IMG/VR virus record: IMGVR_UViG_3300032157_000002
Coordinates: 38,271-102,270 of that record
Strand: one strand, 5' to 3'
Source of the DNA: a virus
DNA length: 64,000 nucleotides
Shown here: positions 36,268-45,600 of the stretch, piece by piece
Layout of the letters: each line of letters begins with the position of its first letter
Position numbering within the stretch: the stretch's first letter is position 1
Position numbers and translations under genes: made by a program
The notes under the pieces: model-generated
The model's input: the letters and a program-made list of their open reading frames with translations, nothing else
Told to the model about the DNA's origin: nothing
Databases searched by the model: none

Positions 36268-38295
36268 ATGGCGAATATGACACCGTTCGGCTACGGGGCG
36301 ATCAACCCGGAAGACGAAGAAATCCTCCAGCAGATGATCCGCCGTGTCAATGCGACAGGCGGCGATCCAGCGAGTGTACAAGCCGGGGGCGAGGCTTTCC
36401 CATTCGGCATGGGGATCGCGGTGCAGGATATGCCCAAGGGCCAAGCGCGGCTCCCCAATGGCGAGGCGCCGGCCACCAAGCCATTGTCACCAGCGACTTC
36501 CCCTTGGCGCACCACCTTTGAGCGCACCGAGCCCTTGGAGCAGGGCGCCACGCCGCAGAAGATGAGCGTGCCACAGACCGCGCCGGTTACCCAGCAACAG
36601 CGCCGCGCCGAGGCCGGGCCGCCGAGCGAAGCTAATCCGAAGCCGGCTGGTCAGCCCACGGCTGGAGCGCAGCGGATGGCCGGTGGCGCCACGCCGGTTG
36701 CTCAGCCCAATTTCTGGGATCGGCTTGGGGCCTTTAGCCAGGGTTACAACAAAGGTGGTCTTGTCGGCGCGGTGGCGGCCGGCATGGGCACGGGGCTTGA
36801 CCGCGAGGTTGAGGGCCAGAATATGACGCTGGATGCGCTGATTAGGGGCGGCGTTGATCCCAAGCTGGCGTCGGCGGCGATCCGCAATCCAGACCTGATG
36901 AAGGTGCTGCTGCAATATCACGCCGGCAAGTCCACCCCGGACATCAAGACGATTAAGCAGCGGGATAAATATGGTCGCGAGACCGAGATTTCGGTGGTCT
37001 ATAACCCGATGACCCGTGGTTGGGAGCGGGTGACGATCGATGGCGGCGAGGCCACTCCTGCAAGCCCTGGCATGGAGAGCGGAGCGCCAGCGCCGTCCGC
37101 CGCGCCGGGTGGTGGCGGTGGCGGGGCTCCCTCGCTGCCGGCGCCGATGCCATCCATGGCGTCCGGTCCCGCGCAGGCGGCACCAGCAGCGTCTCCGGCC
37201 GCGACCTCTAATGAGGCGAGCGACAAACCGATCCCGCCCGGCTGGCGCGAGAACCGCAATGTTCCGTTGTCATCGCTGCCGGACCCGAAGGGCGGCTATT
37301 CCTATGATGCCCCCAATGGCTATCCGCTCGAAGATGCCAATGGCAATCTCAAGATGATCCCGACATCTGAGATGGCGGCAAAGGCAAAGGCAAATGAAAA
37401 GCGCGCGGAGGCTGAAGTTGAGGCAGAGCAGCAGCAGGCCGGCGTCAAGAATATTCTGAAAACTGGCCGCGTCCTTGCGCAGCAGCCCGGTTTCGATGAT
37501 GCCCTGAAAATGGGACGGGCCGACGTTTTGAGGGGTGGCCTGCCCTATATCGGCGAAATTAGCCCCGCGCAATGGGGGTATGGGTTTGCCCGAGCGTCGG
37601 ACCCCAACAATCCGGTCTGGGGCGTTGCGGACGACATCAAGGCAACGCAGAAGCGTCTTGAGCTGGTTATTGCCCGCCCCCTCATGAAGGGGCAAGGTTC
37701 CGTTGCCGGCTCTGAGCGTCAGCTTATTGCGGACTCCATTGCCAATCTGGACAAGGCGACCAGCAAGGCGGACTTCATATTCCGCCTCAATAGCATCGAG
37801 CGGATGATTGAGGACATGTATGCCGGCAAAAAAGTCGGCAATGCCGAATCTTACAGCGCTCGTCCCACCTTGGAAGAGTTGCGTTCGGTCTATAACGGCA
37901 AGACCCCGGAAGAGATCGAGGGTAAGATGGTCGGCCTGTCGCGCAAGTACAATGTAGGTCTGCCAGAGATGAAGGACTACGTTATGAGTTCCTTTGAGAA
38001 GGTTGGCACGGGGACGGCAGAAGATCGTGCTGCTCAAGAGGAAGCGGCCAAGCCATGGTACAACAAGCCGCCCTTCTACATCCCGCAATTGGATGTGCGC
38101 AATTATCTGCCGGGAAGCGGTGGGGGTGGCGGTCAGCCGGCTCCGGCTGCATCGCAGGCACCGCCGCGCGGTATTCCGAACCAAGCGCCTCCAGGGGCGC
38201 GCGATCTGCCGCCCAATTCTGGCTATCCGCCCGGCTCTAAAGCGAGCCGCGATCCGAACAATCCCAATCGGTGGATCATCTGGACCCCAGACTAG
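36268..38295 (+). CDS. Internal virion protein
   Basis: 675 residues. An N-terminal helix, then a low-complexity Pro/Ala region, a helical module at about 180-215 (LDALIRGGVDPKLASAAIRNPDLMKVLLQ), a Pro/Gly-rich linker, and a large helical domain (about 370-600) with ADVLRGGLPYIGEISPAQ and PLMKGQGSVAGSERQLIADSIANLDKATSKADF. The C-terminus is Pro/Gly-rich. Size, order and composition fit an ejection protein stored in the capsid. No enzymatic motif is visible. Confidence 0.65.
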   Translation: MANMTPFGYGAINPEDEEILQQMIRRVNATGGDPASVQAGGEAFPFGMGIAVQDMPKGQARLPNGEAPATKPLSPATSPWRTTFERTEPLEQGATPQKMSVPQTAPVTQQQRRAEAGPPSEANPKPAGQPTAGAQRMAGGATPVAQPNFWDRLGAFSQGYNKGGLVGAVAAGMGTGLDREVEGQNMTLDALIRGGVDPKLASAAIRNPDLMKVLLQYHAGKSTPDIKTIKQRDKYGRETEISVVYNPMTRGWERVTIDGGEATPASPGMESGAPAPSAAPGGGGGGAPSLPAPMPSMASGPAQAAPAASPAATSNEASDKPIPPGWRENRNVPLSSLPDPKGGYSYDAPNGYPLEDANGNLKMIPTSEMAAKAKANEKRAEAEVEAEQQQAGVKNILKTGRVLAQQPGFDDALKMGRADVLRGGLPYIGEISPAQWGYGFARASDPNNPVWGVADDIKATQKRLELVIARPLMKGQGSVAGSERQLIADSIANLDKATSKADFIFRLNSIERMIEDMYAGKKVGNAESYSARPTLEELRSVYNGKTPEEIEGKMVGLSRKYNVGLPEMKDYVMSSFEKVGTGTAEDRAAQEEAAKPWYNKPPFYIPQLDVRNYLPGSGGGGGQPAPAASQAPPRGIPNQAPPGARDLPPNSGYPPGSKASRDPNNPNRWIIWTPD

Positions 38296-38301
38296 GAGAC
38301 G

Positions 38302-39666
38302 ATGATGGCTGTTCAGGTGGTGGACTTCAACCCCTTCGAGCAAGGGGCAGAGGCGGCTGACCCTGGTGTTCGTAGCGAGGTTACGAGAGAACAGGGGACC
38401 TCAAATTATACGGATCAAACCGCCTCTGATGGGGTGCGCGGGGGGCGCACTGGGGTAATGCCTAGCGCCGGCAGTGGGTTCCCGGAGGTTGCAAAAAATT
38501 CTTCTACACCGTCACGCTCACGCTCAAGTTCTGGTTCTGGAAAATCCAAAGACGGCAAGCTGGAAGTCTCGGCTGCGGCCCGCGATGAGGTGATGCGGGT
38601 GCTGATGCCCGGTAATCGAATGGGCATCAGCGGCGGCCCCGGCTTTGCCGCCTCGGTGCAAGAGGTTGGCAATCAGCTTCGCCAGAAAGCGTCAGAAGCG
38701 CGCCAGCCCTTCTATGAGGAGGCGTTCCGCTCCGGCGCCGATGGCCTTGATCTGTCCGACATGGCTGGCAATCCCTTGTTTGCCATCGCCATGGAGCGCG
38801 CCCAGAGCACGATGCGCGACAAGGAAGCCATGCCAGGGATGTTCACCACCGGCAGCATGGGGCCGAATGGCCAGACCTTGGAATATTGGGATCAGGTCCG
38901 TCAGCGCTTGGACGATATGTATCGCAAGGCGCAGGAGGCGCGCAGCCCGCGTGCGCAAGAGCTGGATGAAATGCGCCAGCAATTGCGCGAAAGGCTGAAT
39001 AAGCAGTTTCCGCTTTATGCGGCGGCGCGCGGCGCGGCTGAGCTGTTCTTCAATGCCTCCGATGCCTTTGAGGCGGGTGGCAAATTTGCCCGTGGCCGCT
39101 ATCCGCTGGATGCTGCGGCCCAGGCGATTGCGGCGATGTCGGGGGAAGAGAAGAAACTGTTCACCGAGGGCTTTGCCACCGCTTTTGTCGAGGATGTGCG
39201 GTCGAGCCCTGATCGTGCCGCGATGCTCGACCGTATCAATGCCGGTGAGACCGGTCGCAATAAAGTGCGGGTAGCGCTCGGAGCAAAGGCGGATCAGCTT
39301 GAGGCTTTCTTGCGGCTGGAAGGCCTGATGGCTGGGACTAGCGATGATCCGGCCGGCAAGATGGCCGAGCTGATTGTGCGCGGTAGTAGCCAAACGGAGA
39401 CACCGGTTAACGCACGGGTCGCTGAGCATATTGCGGGGATGCTAACCTCTAAGAATCCTGACATCTTTTTGACCGGATTGAAGCATGCTGCCAAGCCCGA
39501 TGTGCTGGAGGGGTTGCGGCAATTGGGGGCGGGCTCCAATGCGGGCGGCAGCGTGGACGAAGACCCAATTATTGCAAAAGCGCGCGATGCGGTGGCGCGC
39601 GGGGCTGATCGCACGGCGGTGATGCGCCGGCTCCAGGAGAATGGCATTACCCCGAAAGGGGTTTAG
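38302..39666 (+). CDS. Internal virion protein with FNPF N-terminus
   Basis: 454 residues. The N-terminus MMAVQVVDFNPFEQG is very similar to that of the next protein (WKIVNFNPFASP). A Ser-rich linker is followed by a long helical region with coiled-coil features (about 180-240, RRLDDMYRKAQEARSPRAQELDEMRQQL-like). No catalytic motif. Adjacent to the polyvalent protein and probably packaged and injected with it. Confidence 0.65.
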   Translation: MMAVQVVDFNPFEQGAEAADPGVRSEVTREQGTSNYTDQTASDGVRGGRTGVMPSAGSGFPEVAKNSSTPSRSRSSSGSGKSKDGKLEVSAAARDEVMRVLMPGNRMGISGGPGFAASVQEVGNQLRQKASEARQPFYEEAFRSGADGLDLSDMAGNPLFAIAMERAQSTMRDKEAMPGMFTTGSMGPNGQTLEYWDQVRQRLDDMYRKAQEARSPRAQELDEMRQQLRERLNKQFPLYAAARGAAELFFNASDAFEAGGKFARGRYPLDAAAQAIAAMSGEEKKLFTEGFATAFVEDVRSSPDRAAMLDRINAGETGRNKVRVALGAKADQLEAFLRLEGLMAGTSDDPAGKMAELIVRGSSQTETPVNARVAEHIAGMLTSKNPDIFLTGLKHAAKPDVLEGLRQLGAGSNAGGSVDEDPIIAKARDAVARGADRTAVMRRLQENGITPKGV

Positions 39667-39675
39667 GGGGATAGC

Positions 39676-42600
39676 ATGGCCTGGAAGATCGTCAATTTCA
39701 ACCCATTCGCAAGCCCGGCGCCGGAAGAGGAGGAGCCGACTGGTCCGGCTATTCCTCCGGGAGTGCCTCCGGGAGCGAACGTTGATCGTGAGCGACAAGC
39801 GCTCACTCAGGTTGACCTGACCAAATTCGGCGAGGCTTACGATCCATTCCAGGCCTTCCAGCAAACCGATGAGAAGGCGAAGGCGCCAGCGGCGCGGGCT
39901 CCGGCCGAGGAGCGACCGGAAGGCTGGGCGGCGGCTATCGACCCCCAGCAATATAAGGAAGCGGCTAAGGGTATTGCCCCCGGCGCGATCCAGTTCACCG
40001 GCACGACCATGCAAGGCTTGGCGGCGGCGCCGGCTGTCGGTCAGGCCAATGCCTTCAAGTTCGGCCAGGGCCAGCAAACGGTCTGGGACCGGATTGATCG
40101 CGGCGAAAAAGTCCCCGAAATGGAGGATGCTGCCGGCTATCAGCATATGACTGCTGATCAGCGCCGGCAGCTCCGCGCGGATGCTTCAAAGGCCAGCCAA
40201 GAGTTTAAGCCCACTGTGCTGGCCGATCAACCCCTTTATAAAGCCGGTGAAGCCGTCAAGGAGTACGCCAAGACCGTGCTGCCAGCGGCGCCGGGCTATG
40301 AGAGCGCGGTTGGCCGCCAGCTCGGCGAGGGGCTGGGCTCAATGCTGGCGGGCCTGCCTTTCGGGGCGATCGGCCGTATTCCGGCGACAATTTTCTTTGG
40401 CGCGGGCGGCGCGGGCGAGGCCGGTACAAGGGCGATTGCCTATGATCAGGCGGAAAAGCGTGCTGGACGGCCGGGCCTGACCCAGGAGCAGATCAATGGC
40501 GCGGCCATTTGGGGCATCGCGCCGGGCACCACCGATCTGTTGCCGGTTGAGGTGATCTTGGGCCGGCTGCGGGTGCCTGAACCGCTGAAGAAGCCATTGG
40601 CCAAGGCGATTGGCCGGATTGGCGGACAGGCCTTCATTGAGGGCGCGCAAGAGGGCGGTCAAGCTTTCCTGCAAAATGCCATCGCGCAAGACTACAATCC
40701 GAGCCAGGGTTTGACCGAAGGTGTGGCTGGCGAGGCCGGCATCGGCTCTGGTGTGGGCGGCATTGCCCAGCTCGGAAAAGAACTGGGTGGTTTGGCGCTG
40801 GCTGGCTTTGGCGGCCGACGTGGCGCGACGGCTCAGCCGGGGCAAGCGCCCGATGCAGGGGCGGGCGATCCGTTTGCGCAGCCCTTACAGCCGGCGCCGA
40901 CTGGCCCGGCCGGTGAGATCACCACGACAGGACCAATTGATGTGGAGTTCGAGGATTTGGTTCCGGCAGATCGCCGTCTGCCATCTCCTCAAGTAGACCG
41001 GCCGGCGCAGCAGTCAGGTATGGAGCCCCCTCTCTCCCCGACTGTTTCTCCGCAGGGTCGCGGGTGGGCGCTTCCCCCAGCCCCTGCCGCGAACACCGCC
41101 CCGCGTGGAGTGCTCCCGCCCCCGTCGCCCTCGTCATCTGTTCCGGGATCGGTCGATGCAGCGCCGGCCGCCCCTATTCTACAAGAGCAGTTTGGCACCA
41201 CGCAAGATCGCGCTGGCGGGGTCTCCACGCCGTCGGTTAGTGCGCCCGCGCCCAATGCGCCGGAGATGGCGGCATCGCCGAATGCGATCTCTACGCAAGA
41301 CATCATGTATGCGCTGAGCGGCATGAAGCCGTCACGCGACAATCTAGGCTATTACAGCAAGGCACTCGAATCCGCCAATGGCTTGAAGCAGGAGAAGGGC
41401 ACCTCAGAGCAGATGCTGGCCCAGCTTAAAACGGCTGGGGTGAAAGATGCCGAGATCAAAGCGACAGGCCTTGATCGGTTCTTGTCTGAGCGCCCCAGCG
41501 TCACCAAGCAGGAGATCACCGACTTCCTGACGCAGAACCGGGTTCAGCTCCAGCAGAATACCTATGGCTTTGCGGGGCATCCGGAACTGAAGGAGCTGCG
41601 GGAACAGCTCGCGCAAGAGCGCGCCATTGTTGCTGGTGGTAGACCACGCCTGAATATGGCGAAGGCCAATCTGCCAGAGCGCGCGGATCAATGGCCGGAG
41701 AGCGTGCGCCAGCTCGCCATCGAGGTGCAGCGCGCCGAGTGGAATATCGACCGGCTTGAGCGCGATATTCGCAATATCGTTGACCCTAATGATTGGGATG
41801 TAGCGCGTCGTCGCGGTTCGTATGTTGATGAACCCCAGAGCGAGACCCGCTGGAGAGACTACTCCCTTGATCCCGATAATAAGACATATCGGGAAGATGT
41901 GGTGAGCCTTGGACAGGATGCGCGAGATCGAGAGATTGAGGCTCGATTCCGCGAAATAACTCCGGAGTGGGAGGCGCTAAGAGGTAAGCCGCATCTGGTG
42001 CCGAGTGAGGTTACTCGCCTTGCCGAGCTAGATAAAGAGAGACTGAGCTTGGCAGCGGAGTCTCGTCGAAAGGCAGAGTCTGACTTCACCTCCGGCCACT
42101 GGGACGAGCCCAACATCGTCGCCCATATCCGCTCTGCCATCTTTACCGATAATAAGGGAAGACAGGTTTATAACCTGGATGAGCTACAGTCGGATTGGGG
42201 ACAGAAAATCCGGGAAGGCGGAACATCTGATCCGGAGAAGACGGCAGAACTGAAGCGCATCAGCGATGAGGCCAGCGAGTGGAATTCATCGCGCAAGGCG
42301 GAGGCCCAAAAGGACTTAGAGGCTAACGCCCAGCTCCTTGAGCCAAAACTTCGCGAGTCCAAGCCATACGGCGTGATTGATTATGGCATCGTCAACCCTG
42401 AAGGGGAGGCTAACTGGGAGGGCCGCTATCTTGTTAAAGGCGTGACGGAAACGCCTTGGAATCTGGGCTCTCTTTCCGGGAAGATCACTTATTGGCCTCA
42501 GACCTTCAATTGGAAGGGGGAGCCGCAAGGTGAGGCTTGGATTGCGAGCGCCGACAACGGCATGTTCTCAAACGCCCAGATGCGCTCATTGGACGGCGCT

Positions 42601-45600
42601 CTTGATCAAATTCGCTCTCATATCCGCAAAATCAACATCAAGAAGCGGCTTGAACTGGCGACCACGCGCGCTCTGAACGACGGCAACACCGAATTGGCGC
42701 GGCGCATGAATGGCTGGATCGACGCCATCAATGAGGCCGAACAGAAGGCCAATCTGGCCTATGCTGAATGGCAGACGGCAAAGAATTCAGCCCCCGGCCA
42801 TCCTCTCGTCAACACCACCGATCAATGGGTGACCACCGCTTTAAGACGGGTCATTCAACAAGCAGCAGATGAAGGGGTGGATGGAATTACCATCACGCCT
42901 GGGAAGGTGCAGGCGGAGAGGTTCGATCTTTCCAAGAAGGTGAAAGAGCTGGTCTATGATCCGCAGCGCCAGATTCTGACGGCGCGGCTCCATAGCGGCG
43001 GACGCGGCTTCACCCATGAAAACGTGCCGCCTGAGCAGTTGAAGAATTATGTCGGCAAGGAGGCCGCCGAAAAGCTCTTGGCGTCTCCCGTTGTTGACGA
43101 CACGCTCGGCTCCGTTCACCGCCTGTCCGGCCTCGATATGGAGATGGGCGGCGAGGGCATGAAGGCCACCTATGATGGCATCTATCCTCGCACCCTACTT
43201 AAGTTGCTCCAGAAGCTTGATCCAAGCATCAAGCCGGAGAAGACACGACTTAAACCAGCAGGTCCAGGCGGTGAAGCTTCCGAATTCGACTATGACTTCA
43301 CCTATTTCCCCTTAACCCAGAAAGCCAAGGCAAAGCTGGCGGAAGAAGGCCAGCCGCTGTTTGCGCTAGGAGCTAAGAATGAAGGACGTGAACGCTCCGG
43401 AGACGGAGGAAGACGGTCTGCAAGCGGAAGCCTTGCGCCGCTCAAAGGTGCGCCAGTTGTTGAAGGGGCGACAGGGCCAGACCCGCGCATCGTCGCCGCA
43501 GCCGAGCAATACGCCGCCGAAGTCGGCATCCCGCTTCGCCGGCAGGCTGTTTTCGCGACCGTCAACGAAAAGCTAGCCGGCCGCATCGCACAAGCCTATG
43601 AGGAGATGGCGCATAATCCGCGCGATCCCCAGGTGGCCGCTGCTTATGACGACATGATCCAGCAGACCATCGCCCAGTACCGGGCGCTGGAGAAAGCTGG
43701 CTATAAATTCTTCTTCTATGACGAGACCAACGATCCCTATGAGGGCAATCCTTGGAACTCGATCCGCGATCTGCGCCAGAACCAGAAGATGGGCGTGTTC
43801 GCAACCGAAGCCGGCTTTGGCTCCGGGGCGACTGACCTGAATGTCGATGACAGCCCCATGCTGCGCGATAGCGGCATTCGCTGGCCCTATGGCGCGGTCG
43901 ATGGCCCAGCCAAGCGCGTGCTGGTGAATGATCTGTTCCGCGCGGTGCACGATGCCTTTGGCCACTCTATGGAAGGGGCTGGCTTCCGGGCACGCGGCGA
44001 AGAGAATGCATGGCAGGCCCATATCCGGCTGTATTACGGGCCAGCCGTGGGCGCGGTCACCTCGGAGACGCGCGGCCAGAATAGCTGGCTGAATTTCGGC
44101 CCCTATGGTGAGGCCAATCGCAATGCCAGCGTGGAAGACACCATCTTTGCCGACCAGAAAATCGGCCTGATGCCGTCCTGGACTTGGGAAGAAGGCCGCG
44201 TTGGCGATGAGGACGGAGACCCAAGCTTCGCGGTCTCCACCACCGATGAGGACACCCAGCAGGAAATCCGCCAAGCCATTGGCTCTGGCAAAATCTTCCA
44301 TGTCCCCAACGCCATCAATAATGCTGTCTTCCGTGGCCTAGAAGGGGCGATGGATGCGGTGCCGGATGACCATTATGTGGCGGTGCTGAACCGGATCATC
44401 CCGCTCAATACGACCACGGCCGATCTCAATGAGATGGCGCAGGCGCAATATGGCAAGCCTCACTCCAGGCTGACGCCAGAGCAGCAAGCCGCCATTGAAG
44501 GCCAGCTCGAAGGTGAGGTGGGCTCGGTCAAAATCCGCGCGATCTTTAGGGATCGCGCGGGTGAAGAATTCGAGATGGAAGGTGACCTAGACACCCTGCT
44601 TGGGGTTCGGGCCTTTTACGTCCAATCCGGCACCAGACCCGGCATCGGCTTTACGCGCCTTTCGCTGGCGGGCAAGTTCCACGAGTCGCTTCGGGGTGAA
44701 TTGCGGCATGAGATCACTCATGCCCTTAGAGTCCAGGGGCGGATTGATCCGCGTTCTTGGGGCGCTCTGCTTCGGCATGCCAATAACCTTTCTATCCTTG
44801 ACCGCGATCTGAAAGAGTATCTGTCGGCAATTGGCCACCCGCTCGCGGAAGAAACGGAAGCCGGCCTTACTCTACGCGATGCCTATGAAGAAGCCTATGA
44901 CGGCATGGCCGATCTCCAGGAACGTCTGGATCAGGAATCGGTTGCGCATCTGGTGGAATTGTACAGCCATGGCGCGCTTGGCGAAAGTGCTGAGCCAGTC
45001 AAGCCGTTGCTGGATGGCATTATTTCCGGCAAATACTCCAAGCGCGCGCCTTGGGCCGAAGTTGAGGCCAGCCTCGATCAGGAACTGACGCCACAGATCA
45101 AGCAACTCCTCCAGGAGGAATTAGATGCAGTCGCCAGAAGCGATCAAGGCGGCCAGCTTTCTGCTGCGCCGGGTGCAGGATTACAATCCGGGGAGCCCGC
45201 GTCGGCGCGAATTGCTCCTCGCCCTGAAGACTTTGCTCGATCGCCCCGGATCGGAGAATCCCTCGACCGCAAGCGCCTCGCCGGACGACTCCGCGACAAA
45301 GCGATAGATCGTTATCTGGGTGGTTGGTTTGAGCCGGCCGCCGCACGTCAGCGCGCCGAGATGCAAGGCTTTACCACGCCGACATGGCATGGCACTCGCG
45401 ATCTTGATTTCCTAGTCCCCAATCCCGCCGTTCCCGGCAAGGATTGGGGCTTCCATATGGCCACCACCATTCCGCTGGCGGCCAATGACCGGATTGGGAT
45501 GTCTGATCTGGCCATGATCGACAACCCCTGGAAGGAGGCTCCTTATCGGGAATGGCGGGTTGGCGGCAATGTCATGCCGCTGCTGGTCAAGGCGAAAAAG

